A DNA stretch of 64,000 nt from Tunturiibacter empetritectus (lineage in GTDB: Bacteria > Acidobacteriota > Terriglobia > Terriglobales > Acidobacteriaceae), in contig NZ_JACCCU010000003.1 in the NCBI RefSeq assembly GCF_013410875.1, positions 186,001-250,000 on the forward strand, read 5' to 3'. The position numbers were made by a program, and so were the translations under genes. This document shows, one piece after another, positions 35,186 to 43,983 of this stretch. The notes beneath the pieces were generated by a model. The model was not told the origin of the DNA. It was given only the letters and a program-made list of their open reading frames with translations, and did no database searches. The stretch's first letter is position 1. Each line of letters begins with the position of its first letter.

Positions 35186-35665
35186 CTAAGCTTCCTCGGG
35201 GGCGTCGTGAATCGTCAGCAGCTTGAGGATCTCCAGTTCGCGCTTGCCGTTCGGCGTAATCACCGTCGCGGAGTCGCCAACCTGTTTGCCCAGCAGCGCC
35301 CGGCCAATCGGAGAAGTCGTCGAGATCAGACCCTTGGACACGTCCGACTCCTCGCTGGTCACCAGCTGATACTTGATCTCCTCGTCCTTGCTCGAGTCGA
35401 AGACTGTCACGCGTGAGCCGAATCCAACCTTGTCATTGGGGATATTCACCAGGTTCACCATCGCCAGCTCGCCCATCCGCTTCTTCAACTGCCCCAGACG
35501 GGCGTTGACGAAGACCTGGCGCTGCTTGGCCATGTGGTATTCCGCGTTTTCACTTAGGTCGCCCAGTGCGACGGCCTTCTTGATCTCTGCAGGGAGTTCG
35601 GTCGTAAGTTCGTGCTCCAGCAACTTGATCTCTTCTGCAAGCCTCTTTTTTACTTGTTCTGGCAT
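35186..35665 (-). CDS. greA: Transcription elongation factor GreA
   Basis: A 159-residue GreA, the usual length, which binds the RNA polymerase secondary channel and stimulates cleavage of backtracked RNA. The N-terminal coiled coil includes GDLSENAEYHMAKQRQ with its acidic tip (Asp-Leu-Ser-Glu), and the C-terminal FKBP-like domain includes DSATVITPNGKRELEILKL. ATG 35665 is chosen over 35713 because it gives the family length and starts MPEQVKKRLAEEI. It is divergent from mltG. Confidence 0.95.
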   Translation of the reverse strand: MPEQVKKRLAEEIKLLEHELTTELPAEIKKAVALGDLSENAEYHMAKQRQVFVNARLGQLKKRMGELAMVNLVNIPNDKVGFGSRVTVFDSSKDEEIKYQLVTSEESDVSKGLISTTSPIGRALLGKQVGDSATVITPNGKRELEILKLLTIHDAPEEA

Positions 35666-35966
35666 GGGGCCTTCCGGATGGTACTGGCGAGCGCGCAACC
35701 CTTCGCGCGTCAACGCTCTCTGATCAAAACTCGATTATACGATGGCGGACCGCAAAACCACCCCTTGCGCTCCTCCTACGCGCCGCTCAACCTCTGCGGA
35801 ACACCACCCGCTCCCTCGGTCAGACCTCAGAAAGCATTCATAAAATCAACACTGCTCAGCCTGTTTCAGGTCAGAGGCCCCGCGAATCTTCCCCGGACCT
35901 TCCCCGGCAGTCATAAACTTGAGTCCACCGGCCCGCGCTCCCCAATCCTCTGCCAGCAGCCGTAAA

Positions 35967-37061
35967 ATGAAACCGGCGTACCAACGACCCCGGCCAGATT
36001 CCGTCGGCAACCCGGCGACAGCCACTTCTTCCAAGCCCGAAAGCGGAGACACGCATTTGAAGTTTCTCGGTTTCCTCCTCCTGCTTCTGCTAATCGCCCT
36101 GGCCGTCGCAGCCGGCGTCATCTACCTGCCGTACGGCCCCTCCACCGAAACCTTCCTCGACATCCTCCCCGGCACCGGCACCGAGACCATCGCCAACCAG
36201 CTCGAAAAGAGCGGCATCATCCGCAGCCGCTACGCCTTCTACCTCCTGCGCCTCAAGATGGGAGGCACCCTCAAAGCCGGAGAGTACCGCTTCGAGGGCA
36301 AGCTCCCCATGACCGACGTCTACCAGCACATCCTCCACGGCGAGATCTACACTCGCGCCTTCACCATCCCCGAGGGTTTCAACATCTTCGACATCGCCCA
36401 GGCAGCCGAGGCCGCCGGCTTCGGCCCCCGCGACGCCTTTCTCGCCGCCGAACGCCAGCACACCGAACTCATCTCAGCCTGGACCGACGGGCCGCCCCCC
36501 GCATCCCTCGAAGGCTATCTCTTCCCCGACACCTACCAGCTCTCCCGCCACGCCACCCCGCTCCAGATCCTCTCCGCCATGGTCCGCCGCTTCCACCAGG
36601 TCTCTGCCCAGATCGGTCTCACCAACGACGTCTCCCGCACCGTCATCATGGCCTCCCTCGTCGAAAAAGAGGTCCGCCAGGATGCCGAGCGCCCCCTCGT
36701 AGCCGGCGTCTTCGTCAACCGCCTCGCCAAAGGCATCCCGCTCGCCACCGACCCCACCGTCATCTACGCGGCCCTGCTCAACAACCACTGGCGCGGCACC
36801 ATCTACGCCTCCGATCTACAGTCCCCATCCCCCTATAACACCTACAAACACGCCGGCCTGCCCCCCGGACCCATCGCCAACCCCGGCCTCGCCGCCCTTC
36901 GAGCCGCCATGCGCCCTGCCCGCACCGACTACCTCTACTTCGTCAGCGACGCCTCCGGCCACACCCGTTTCTCCACCACCCTGCAGGAGCACGCCCAGCA
37001 GGTCCAGTCCTATCGCGCCGCACAGAAGCAACAGCTTACCGGTACCGGAGTTACCCCCTAG
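35967..37061 (+). CDS. mltG: Endolytic murein transglycosylase MltG
   Basis: A 364-residue inner-membrane protein that cleaves nascent glycan strands and thereby sets their length. After a basic N-terminus, one transmembrane helix (about residues 32-52, leucine/alanine-rich) is followed by a LysM-like region and the YceG catalytic domain. The catalytic glutamate lies in MASLVEKEVRQDAERP, and the family-diagnostic SPYNTYKHAGLPPGPIANPG is intact. ATG 35967 is preferred over an upstream TTG. The downstream lipoprotein begins 257 bases later, so linkage is uncertain. Confidence 0.93.
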   Translation: MKPAYQRPRPDSVGNPATATSSKPESGDTHLKFLGFLLLLLLIALAVAAGVIYLPYGPSTETFLDILPGTGTETIANQLEKSGIIRSRYAFYLLRLKMGGTLKAGEYRFEGKLPMTDVYQHILHGEIYTRAFTIPEGFNIFDIAQAAEAAGFGPRDAFLAAERQHTELISAWTDGPPPASLEGYLFPDTYQLSRHATPLQILSAMVRRFHQVSAQIGLTNDVSRTVIMASLVEKEVRQDAERPLVAGVFVNRLAKGIPLATDPTVIYAALLNNHWRGTIYASDLQSPSPYNTYKHAGLPPGPIANPGLAALRAAMRPARTDYLYFVSDASGHTRFSTTLQEHAQQVQSYRAAQKQQLTGTGVTP

Positions 37062-37318
37062 AGCATTTCTCCCGCAGGTGTAGCGCGGGGAAGAGATATC
37101 AATGGGCGTTTTTCCCAATGAAAACGACGCTGCACGCCCGTTTCGGGATACCCATCAACGGGATAAGTGCTTTAGCCAACCGCGCTTTAGCCAGAAGTTT
37201 TGGAAGCGCATCGGAGCCTCAAGACATCCAATTCGTACACGGAATAGTCGAAGATCGCCGCGTCACGGCCCGAACTACGGGAACCGAGCCGGGAAAGATA
37301 TACTTGAAGTTTGTGCTC

Positions 37319-38203
37319 ATGAGGATAAGACAAGCGGCGGCGATGGCAATCCTTGGGCTGGCTCCGGCGCTAACCGGCTGCCTGACCCATACCCGCATCG
37401 TCCCTAAGACCCGTCCAGCCGATGTCGTCCTCAACGCCGAACTCGAAGATCTCCTCAAACAGGTCGACGTTCGTTTCAGCGCCGTCCAGACCATGAACGC
37501 CAGCATCGAGATCGTCGCCACCACCGGCGGCGGCCGCCAGGGCAAAGAGACCCAGTACCCCAGCTTCGCCGGATACATCTTCCTTAGAAAGCCGCAGGAC
37601 CTCCGCGTCCTGTTGCGCGTCCCCTTTCTCGGCTCGGTAGCCCTCGACATGGTCAGCGACGGCAAGACCTGGAAGCTTTGGGTGCCCAAGCGCAACCTCG
37701 CCATGACCGGCACCAGCGAGGTCACCAAACCCTCCACCAACGGTCTCGAAAATCTCCGCCCTGCCGTCTTCTTCGACTCGCTTCTCATCCACGGCCTCGG
37801 CCCCGACCAGGTCGTCTCCCTCACCCAGGACACCAGGGTCGTCGCCAACGAAAAAAACGCCAAAGATCTCATCGAAGAGCAGGATTACGACCTAGAGTTT
37901 CTCGCACAGCCCAAGGGCCAGACTGCCCATGCCGTTCGCGTCATTCACATCGGCCGCGCCAACCTGCTCCCCTACCAGCAGGACATCTACGGCCCTGATG
38001 GCACCATCATCACTCGCGCCTTCTACAGCAACTACCAGAAGTTCGGCGACACGCCCTTTCCCATGAAGATCCAGATCGTGCGCCCGCAGGACCAGTACAC
38101 CCTGACCCTCACCCTCACCAAGCTGACCCTCAATCAAAAGCTCGAAGACGATCAGTTCGAACTAAAGATCCCCGACACCGTCCCCGTAAAAAAAATGGAC
38201 TGA
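37319..38203 (+). CDS. Outer-membrane lipoprotein, DUF4292/LolB-like
   Basis: A 294-residue lipoprotein. The signal ends in a lipobox, LAPALTGC, with the lipidated Cys about residue 22. The mature part has the LolA/LolB-like half-barrel pattern: an alpha-helical start (LEDLLKQVDVRFSAVQTMNASIEIV), then paired strands FAGYIFLRKPQDLRVLLRVPFLG, DMVSDGKTWKLWVPKRN, and a C-terminal block MKIQIVRPQDQYTLTLTLTK. It probably carries hydrophobic ligands or lipoproteins to the outer membrane. ATG 37319 begins the signal peptide; the longer frame from 37118 is not needed. Known members are uncharacterised. Confidence 0.78.
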   Translation: MRIRQAAAMAILGLAPALTGCLTHTRIVPKTRPADVVLNAELEDLLKQVDVRFSAVQTMNASIEIVATTGGGRQGKETQYPSFAGYIFLRKPQDLRVLLRVPFLGSVALDMVSDGKTWKLWVPKRNLAMTGTSEVTKPSTNGLENLRPAVFFDSLLIHGLGPDQVVSLTQDTRVVANEKNAKDLIEEQDYDLEFLAQPKGQTAHAVRVIHIGRANLLPYQQDIYGPDGTIITRAFYSNYQKFGDTPFPMKIQIVRPQDQYTLTLTLTKLTLNQKLEDDQFELKIPDTVPVKKMD

Positions 38204-38489
38204 CTCCTGGGAGCAGACCGATCGCTTTATTCCGGCGAGATCTGTCGAAGCGCGAAGCTGACCTCTCACCATGCTGCTACCAGCGGCTTGGACGAGATGC
38301 CTGTTATACAGCAGTAGGACACAGGGAAAATCTCCAAAGTGAATATCTCGCATCTTTCGATACAGGTTCACTCCTCTTGATACTTTTCGGACACGAACGC
38401 AACCCGCAAGCCATTCCTGGGTTCCTACAGAGAGCACGGGAGACAGTTCGATGATCTCCAATTAGGCAATTATCAAGGGAAAATACACT

Positions 38490-38846
38490 ATGAACTGGAA
38501 AGCTACTCTGCTCGCGGCATCACTCGTGGCACTACCCGTCTCCAACCTGTTGGCCCAGAGCACTACGTATGAGCAACGTCACTCGGTGAACGCCCGAGAC
38601 GCCAATCAACAGGCTCGCATTAATAAAGGCGTCGCCGATGGCCAGATCACACCTAAGGGCGCCGCAGCCGCCGACGCCCACCAAGCTCATCTGAACGCGG
38701 AACAGAGCAAGATGCGCGCCGCCGATAACGGCCACCTTACGGCACAGGACCGCCACAAAATTGCTCGCCAGCAGGATCGTACTTCTCAGCATATTTATGA
38801 CCGCAATCACAATGCCGCTACTGACCCAGGCGTCCCGCCGCGCTAA
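38490..38846 (+). CDS. Small secreted charged protein of unknown function
   Basis: A 118-residue protein with a signal peptide ending NLLAQ and a mature part almost entirely of polar, helix-forming sequence (Gln, Asn, Asp, Arg, Lys). INKGVADGQITPKGAAAADAHQAHL is the most recognisable stretch and resembles a widespread small exported bacterial protein family without known function. No transmembrane segment follows, so it is periplasmic. It has no obvious enzyme motif. A short YXWGXW-type protein follows 83 bases later on the same strand. Confidence 0.65.
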   Translation: MNWKATLLAASLVALPVSNLLAQSTTYEQRHSVNARDANQQARINKGVADGQITPKGAAAADAHQAHLNAEQSKMRAADNGHLTAQDRHKIARQQDRTSQHIYDRNHNAATDPGVPPR

Positions 38847-38929
38847 AAGTCTGTAGTGCCTTCCCGAGAAGCACAGCAACTCGGCTTTTACGTGCCCAAG
38901 TCATACGTATCCAACCAAGAAAGGGATTC

Positions 38930-39220
38930 ATGCTCAAAAGACTCGCAGTCTTAGCGTTGTACTCTTCGCTCTTACCCCTTGCCTCTCAAGCGCAGGTCGT
39001 CATCCGCGTCGGTCCACCGCCGCCCGTCGTCGAGCATTATGGACCACCACCAAGACCGGGGTACGTATGGCAGGGCGGCTATCATCGGTGGGATGGACAG
39101 CGGTATGTTTGGGCCCCAGGTCACTGGGGTCGTCCCCCACGTCCAGGTGTTGTCTGGATTCCAGGCAGCTATGACCGATGGCACGGCGGTTATCGCTATC
39201 ACCGTGGATATTGGCGTTAA
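38930..39220 (+). CDS. Secreted YXWGXW-type repeat protein
   Basis: A 96-residue exported protein. After a signal ending SQAQ, the mature part is very rich in Gly, Pro, Trp, Tyr and Arg, with repeating W(x)PGHW/W(x)PGSY units: RYVWAPGHWGRPPRPG, VVWIPGSYDRWHGGY and RYHRGYWR. This is the YXWGXW (PF12779) pattern, a short family of unknown function in proteobacteria and acidobacteria. It may associate with envelope or biofilm material, which is inference. It ends about 25 bases before a strong hairpin. Confidence 0.75.
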   Translation: MLKRLAVLALYSSLLPLASQAQVVIRVGPPPPVVEHYGPPPRPGYVWQGGYHRWDGQRYVWAPGHWGRPPRPGVVWIPGSYDRWHGGYRYHRGYWR

Positions 39221-39245
39221 ATTCGTTGACAGCCGTTTCAAGTCA

Positions 39246-39280
39246 CGGAGCACGAAAGCTTTTTAATCTTTCGTGCTCCG
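39246..39280. terminator. Hairpin, probable bidirectional transcription terminator
   Basis: A perfect 13-bp stem (39246-39258 with 39268-39280, CGGAGCACGAAAG pairing with CTTTCGTGCTCCG) has a 9-nt T-rich loop. It sits 25 bases after the YXWGXW gene and downstream of the minus-strand oxidoreductase. No long U-tract follows on the plus strand, so termination is inferred. Confidence 0.65.
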
Positions 39281-39376
39281 CAGCTAAATGGCAGTTGTTC
39301 GGGCATGTGATCGCACTAACCAACCAACTGAAAATCTCAGAGCATCCGCGCGGCTTCCATCACAAGAGCTCCTGAG

Positions 39377-40468
39377 TTACAGAAAATCCCCCAGCCCTGC
39401 CCGCTCCGCATGCACTGCAATCGCCTCATTGATCTCCAGCGCCAACGCCAGCGCAGCCCTTCCATCCTCGCCCGACACCACCGGCCGAGTCCGCTCCCGC
39501 ACCGCCCGCAGGAACGCCTCAATCTCCAGTCGCAGCGGCTCCCCCAGCTCTACCGTCACCTTCTTCAGCGACAGCCCCGCCGAAGGATGCCCACCAGAAA
39601 GCGCCCCAGCCAACTGCGCCTTCTCCGCCATCGCAGCCAGCATAGCCGGATCCATCCCAGCAGCCGCCGTCACGTCGATCATCAACAGATCCTGCCGCGC
39701 AAAATCCAGCGAAAGATACTGATGCGGCTGAAAGAACCGCAGCTTCCTCACCCGCTCCGTACTCACCCGGCTCGCCGTAAAGTTCGCAATACACCCGTAC
39801 TCAAACTCCACCCGCACATTCGCAATATCCACCTTGCGCGACAGCACCGGCAGCCCCACCGCCCGCACCTCGCGCACCGGCGAAGCCACCAGGCTCAGCA
39901 CAATATCCAGATCATGAATCATCAGATCCAGCACCACATCCACATCGAGCGAACGCGGCGTAAAGATGCTCAGCCGGTGCGCCTCAAAGAACATCGGCTT
40001 ATGCAGATGCTCCCGCGCCGCCGTCACCGCCGGATTGAACCGCTCCAGATGCCCCACCTGCACAATGCACCCATGCCTGCGAGCCATCTCCAGAATCGCA
40101 TCAGCATCAGCCAGACTAGCCGCCAGTGGCTTCTCGATCAGCAGATCGACCCCAGCCTCCAGCAGCGGAGCAGCAGCACTCGCATGATGCACCGTCGGCA
40201 CACACACCGAAGCAGCATCAAGCCGACCAACCGCACCCAGGCAAGCCTCAATCGTCGCAAAGCCAGGCACACCGAACCTCTCCGAAGCCGCAGCCACAGC
40301 CGCCGAATCGCGATCCACCACGGCTACCAGCTCTACCGCCTGCCCCGCCTGTTGCAACTCCCGCAGCACCCGCAGATGATTCCGCCCAAAGGCTCCTGCC
40401 CCAATCACGGCGACCCGCAGAGCCCGCGTCGGCCTCACACCTTCCTGCGCCACGCCTTCCTGTGCCAC
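39377..40468 (-). CDS. Gfo/Idh/MocA family oxidoreductase
   Basis: A 363-residue NAD(P)-dependent sugar oxidoreductase. The N-terminal Rossmann fold carries VAVIGAGAFGRNHLRVL. The catalytic region has IEKPLAASLADADAIL (Lys of the EKP motif) and the family His region MIHDLDIVLSL. The end holds C-terminal beta-sheet substrate-domain sequence. Such enzymes act on carbohydrates, inositols or UDP-sugars; the substrate cannot be read. The start is GTG 40468, which overlaps the stop of the next upstream gene (TAGTG), so translation is coupled. The first residues contain a short duplication (AQEGVAQEGV). Confidence 0.85.
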   Translation of the reverse strand: MAQEGVAQEGVRPTRALRVAVIGAGAFGRNHLRVLRELQQAGQAVELVAVVDRDSAAVAAASERFGVPGFATIEACLGAVGRLDAASVCVPTVHHASAAAPLLEAGVDLLIEKPLAASLADADAILEMARRHGCIVQVGHLERFNPAVTAAREHLHKPMFFEAHRLSIFTPRSLDVDVVLDLMIHDLDIVLSLVASPVREVRAVGLPVLSRKVDIANVRVEFEYGCIANFTASRVSTERVRKLRFFQPHQYLSLDFARQDLLMIDVTAAAGMDPAMLAAMAEKAQLAGALSGGHPSAGLSLKKVTVELGEPLRLEIEAFLRAVRERTRPVVSGEDGRAALALALEINEAIAVHAERAGLGDFL

Positions 40469-40680
40469 TACTTCTTTTCGACCGGAGCCTCAACCACCTC
40501 GCGGCAGCGGGCATACAGCTCGAGCAGATGCGTCACCTGGTCCTCACTCTTTGACGACGTCGGCAAACCAAAACCAGTCGAGCCAGCCGACTTGTTTCCA
40601 ACATTAGCGTGCGATGCCACGAACTTGAGTAGATCGAGCGCGATATCTTCGGTACGACGCGCTCCGTTGATGGATTCCAT
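40468..40680 (-). CDS. Small protein of unknown function, coupled to the oxidoreductase
   Basis: A 70-residue protein (MESINGARRTEDIALDLLKF). It has no signal peptide or transmembrane segment; an amphipathic helix runs over residues 7-22 and another near 45-65 (DQVTHLLELYARCREVVEAP). Its TAG overlaps the GTG of the downstream oxidoreductase by one base, a sign of translational coupling and of a real gene. I do not recognise it; it may be an adaptor or a regulatory subunit of the oxidoreductase. The longer open frame (to 40977) extends into an unrelated tandem repeat and is rejected. Confidence 0.6.
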   Translation of the reverse strand: MESINGARRTEDIALDLLKFVASHANVGNKSAGSTGFGLPTSSKSEDQVTHLLELYARCREVVEAPVEKK

Positions 40681-40802
40681 GAAATGATTCCTCGTTTCTC
40701 TTAGCCTGATGTTAATGGCCCACCCGTCATGCACGCAAATGACTGCCACTCCACCACAACGATAGACTTCTCCTACAGCAGCTCGAGGAGGTCCACGCAG
40801 AG

Positions 40803-41693
40803 ATGAAGTTAGAGATCCATAGCAAGATCCATAGCAAGATCCAAAGCAAGATCCAAAGCAAGATTCAAGATGAGATCCATGACGACGACCTGAACAAGTT
40901 CGAAGCCCAGGGCGTCGCACTGCCGCCACTCCCGAACCACGGCAACGACCACGGCTACGTCGAACACGAGGGAGCACGCATCTGGTACGCCACCTACGGC
41001 ACCGGCGCGCCCGTCATCCTGCTCCACGGCGGCCTCGGCCACAGCGGCAACTGGGGCCACCAGGTCCCCGCGCTCCTCGAAACCGGCCACCGCGTCATCC
41101 TCATCGACAGCCGCGGCCACGGTCGCAGCACCCGCGACACCCGACCCTACTCCTACGAACTCATGGCCTCAGACGTCCTCGCCGTCATGGACACCCTCCA
41201 CCTCCAACAAGCGTCCTTCATCGGCTGGAGCGACGGCGCCTGCATCGCTCTCATCACCGCCGCCCAGGCTCCCAACCGTGTCGCCGCTGCCTTCTTCTTC
41301 GGCTGCAACATGGATCCCTCCGGCCTCAAACAAATTGACCAGCATAACCCCCTGCTCTCCCGCTGCCTCTCGCGCCACTTGCAGGACTACGCCCAGCTCT
41401 CCGCAACACCCGACGACTTCCACTACTTCGCCGAAGCCGTCGGCGTCATGATGAAGTCCCAGCCCAACTACACCGCGCACGATCTATCCCGGATCAGCGT
41501 GCCCGTCCTCATCGTTCAAGCCGAGCACGACGAGTTCATCCGCGACGAACACGCTGAATATCTCGCCCACAACATCCCGGACGCAAAGCTTCTCTTCCTG
41601 AAAGGTGTAAGCCACTTCGCCCCGCTCCAGCGCCCCCAGCAGTTCAACGAGGCCATGCTCGCCTTCCTTCACGAATACCAACCCCAAAACTAG
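40803..41693 (+). CDS. Alpha/beta hydrolase with N-terminal tetrapeptide repeats
   Basis: A 296-residue alpha/beta hydrolase. The first 24 residues are a run of EIHSKIHSKIQSKI-like tetrapeptides encoded by 12-bp DNA repeats, a feature outside the fold. The core then shows the oxyanion block LLHGGLGHSGNWG, the nucleophile elbow FIGWSDGACIAL (Ser), an acidic residue in QAEHDEF and the catalytic His in GVSHFAPLQRPQQF. The reaction, esterase, peptidase or dienelactone-hydrolase-like, is undetermined. No signal peptide is seen. The start at 40803 has a GAGGAGG sequence about 11 bases upstream, slightly long. A palindromic element lies downstream. Confidence 0.8.
   Translation: MKLEIHSKIHSKIQSKIQSKIQDEIHDDDLNKFEAQGVALPPLPNHGNDHGYVEHEGARIWYATYGTGAPVILLHGGLGHSGNWGHQVPALLETGHRVILIDSRGHGRSTRDTRPYSYELMASDVLAVMDTLHLQQASFIGWSDGACIALITAAQAPNRVAAAFFFGCNMDPSGLKQIDQHNPLLSRCLSRHLQDYAQLSATPDDFHYFAEAVGVMMKSQPNYTAHDLSRISVPVLIVQAEHDEFIRDEHAEYLAHNIPDAKLLFLKGVSHFAPLQRPQQFNEAMLAFLHEYQPQN
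40815..40874 (+). repeat. 12-bp tandem repeat inside the hydrolase start
   Basis: Four consecutive units of ATCC(A)(T/A)AGCAAG from 40815 to 40862, followed by a diverged unit to 40874. They encode the tetrapeptides HSKI and QSKI. The unit is a multiple of three, so copy-number changes would keep the reading frame. Confidence 0.85.
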
Positions 41694-41705
41694 ATCGAAG
41701 CGAAT

Positions 41706-41873
41706 GTCCTGCCGGACGGGCCCACTGCACGTGGCGCGGGCGTTCGCACGCCTTTTTAGAGCTTCGCGTGGTCCTCCCGATGGTCGGCACAACAATCTTC
41801 CGTCGCGACCAACGGAAGCGCCAACCGAAGGGGTATACAAGTCACGAAGTGACCGCCGCCCGCGCAGGGCGCA
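41706..41873. repeat. Modular palindromic intergenic element, copy 2 (B+A' arms)
   Basis: Lies between the convergent hydrolase and alr. Its left arm (GTCCTGCCGGACGGG, then GGGCGTTCGCACGCC and GCTTCGCGTGGTCCTCCCG) matches the reverse complement of 43984-44127. Its right arm matches the A' arm of 57828-57874, truncated at GGGCGCA where the alr stop begins. Confidence 0.8.
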
Positions 41874-41874
41874 C

Positions 41875-43101
41875 TTAACCCGCAATCCCACACCGATGCG
41901 CCGGCCGCACCCCGCACACAATCTCATAAGCGATCGTGCCCGCCAGCCAAGCATGATCCTCCGCCGTAACCCCATCCCCCAGCACCACCACCTCATCCCC
42001 CAGCGCAGTCCCCGCAATCCCGCTCACATCCACAATAGTCAGGTTCATCGACACCCGCCCCACAATCGCCGCCCGCTGCCCCTTCACCATCGCCCACCCA
42101 CCCGGTCGTGCATTCGACGCCGAAAGTTCCCGCCGCAGTCCATCCGCATATCCCACCGGCAGCAGCGCCAACCGCATCGCCCGCTCCGCCACAAAGATCC
42201 CGTTGTACCCAACCGTCTCTCCAGCCTCTACCTCGCGCACCCCAATCACCCGCGTCTTCCAAGTCATCACCGGCTGCAGCGCCTGACGCACCTCACTCAC
42301 ACCCCCACCCTCAATCGGCAGACAGTACCCATAAAGCGCTATCCCCGCCCGCACCATCGACCGCGCCCCAACTCCAGTCGCCAGCCCACGCAGCCAAGCC
42401 AGGTTTCCCTCCGCACCCTGGTTATCCACCGTCGAAGAGTTCCCCGCATGCACCCACTCCGGCCGCAACCCCGCCGCCGCAACCGCACCCATCGCCTCCT
42501 CAAATCTCTTCCTCTGCTCCACCGTCTGCGCCGACCCCGCCACCTCCGACGACGCAAAGTGCGTCATCACCCCATCCACCCGCACCGCCGTCTGTCCCGA
42601 CACCCAAGCGAGTAATTGCTCCAACTCACGTCCTGGCGCAACTCCCTGCCGAGCCATGCCGGTATCTATCTCCACATGAACCGGCACCACCACTCCACCG
42701 CTCCGACCCGCAGCCTCCGCCAGCCATTCCATCTGCTCCCTCAGCCAAACCACCGGCGTCAGCCCATGCCGAATCACATCCGCGGTATCCTCTCGCAGCA
42801 ACCCCGACATCACCAGAACCTCCGGCTGCTCTCTGCGCGAAATCCCGGCCGCAGCCAGCGCCTCCCGCACTGCCGCACCCTCCGCCACATCGGTCACCCC
42901 CAGCCACTCCGCCCCCGCTCGCGCCAGCACTGGAGCACACACCGCCGCCCCATGCCCATACGCATTGGCCTTCACCACCGCCAGCACCGCGGTCGTCGGG
43001 GTTGGAGGGGTCGCTGCGGATGGCTCCCCACCAGCCGCCGCCCTCAGCAGCCCGTAGTTCCCCACCAGCCGCCGCTCCGAAACCTCCACCCAGCTCTTCA
43101 C
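41875..43101 (-). CDS. alr: Alanine racemase
   Basis: A 408-residue PLP-dependent racemase that supplies D-alanine for peptidoglycan. The PLP lysine lies in LAVVKANAYGHGA near residue 44. The catalytic tyrosine is in GETVGYNGIF. Other fold markers are HVEIDTGMARQG, DGVMTHFASS, the GYCLPIEGGGV block, LLPVGYADGL and VSMNLTIVDVS. The C-terminal end CGVRPAHRCG is diverged from the usual RVPRVY and slightly short. The start is GTG with an AAGGAT-like site, so it is not strongly supported. There is no signal peptide. Confidence 0.92.
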   Translation of the reverse strand: MKSWVEVSERRLVGNYGLLRAAAGGEPSAATPPTPTTAVLAVVKANAYGHGAAVCAPVLARAGAEWLGVTDVAEGAAVREALAAAGISRREQPEVLVMSGLLREDTADVIRHGLTPVVWLREQMEWLAEAAGRSGGVVVPVHVEIDTGMARQGVAPGRELEQLLAWVSGQTAVRVDGVMTHFASSEVAGSAQTVEQRKRFEEAMGAVAAAGLRPEWVHAGNSSTVDNQGAEGNLAWLRGLATGVGARSMVRAGIALYGYCLPIEGGGVSEVRQALQPVMTWKTRVIGVREVEAGETVGYNGIFVAERAMRLALLPVGYADGLRRELSASNARPGGWAMVKGQRAAIVGRVSMNLTIVDVSGIAGTALGDEVVVLGDGVTAEDHAWLAGTIAYEIVCGVRPAHRCGIAG

Positions 43102-43322
43102 ATCCTTATCCTACCGTCGCCGCCCACTCCAGCAGATACCTCTCCAGATACGGACCTCCGGCGAATCTCGGCGAACGCGCGGAGACGCTGAAAGTAGCGA
43201 ATGATGCCGATTGACAGTAGATATCTTCCGCCCTACCATAAGGCTGTTCCCGTGGGGCACGTCGGCATCCCGCCGAAAGGGCCAGGCCCGCCCGCTGAAA
43301 AAATCTCAGCAGGGATGCGCCT

Positions 43323-43955
43323 ATGCCCACCATTGAAACCTACCGCAAGCAAGCCAAACTGTTCCTCCGCTGGCATCGCGAACGAGACTACTCCATAGGC
43401 GAACGAGTACGCCGCCTCGAACGCTATCGGTCATTAACCGACCAGGAGGTGCTGGCGCTCAAGTTCACTCTTGCATTAGCGCAGGAGATCGTCGCGGTTG
43501 AAGCCGGATATCAAAGATGGGCGGATCTGAAAGCCGCAACCGCCGGAGCCACCAGGACGCCGCGCGCTCCGTCCAGCCAGCCATTCCTGAAAAAGGTCAC
43601 CCCCATCCTGCTCGTGCACAATGTCGAGTCAAGCGCTGCCTTCTTCCAACAGAAGCTGGGCTTCGAGATCGACTTCCTCCACGGTCTGCCACCGTTTTAT
43701 GGCGCAGTCTCTCGAGATGGCGTCTGCCTGCACCTCCGCTTCGTCCACCAACCCTTCTTCGCTCAAGTCGCCGCTCAGGAGAAGTCGCTGATCATCGTCT
43801 CCATCGAAGTCGCAAACGTTCAAGACCTCTTCAAAGAGTTCAAGTCACGAAATGTGGAGTTTGCCCAAAAGGTCACAAAGCACCCCTGGGGCGGAACTGA
43901 TTTCCATGTGCGAGATCCCGACGGCAACGTCCTCTCCTTCGTTGCATACGGTTGA
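43323..43955 (+). CDS. Glyoxalase-superfamily protein with N-terminal helical domain
   Basis: A 210-residue protein with two parts. Residues 1-70 form a helical, charged domain (PTIETYRKQAKLFLRWHRE to RWADLK) seen in other acidobacterial and proteobacterial proteins. Residues 90-210 are a VOC/glyoxalase (bleomycin-resistance-like) domain: TPILLVHNVESSAAFFQQKLGFEIDF and the end TDFHVRDPDGNVLSFV. Such domains bind metals and act as lyases, dioxygenases or antibiotic binders; none is assigned. No signal peptide. A palindromic element follows. Confidence 0.78.
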   Translation: MPTIETYRKQAKLFLRWHRERDYSIGERVRRLERYRSLTDQEVLALKFTLALAQEIVAVEAGYQRWADLKAATAGATRTPRAPSSQPFLKKVTPILLVHNVESSAAFFQQKLGFEIDFLHGLPPFYGAVSRDGVCLHLRFVHQPFFAQVAAQEKSLIIVSIEVANVQDLFKEFKSRNVEFAQKVTKHPWGGTDFHVRDPDGNVLSFVAYG

Positions 43956-43983
43956 ACATTTGCCCGTCTTCAACCCGCCCACC

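Noticed and set aside
40815-40874. Possible CRISPR array
   Set aside because: Twelve-base units abut without spacers and stay in frame within a coding region.
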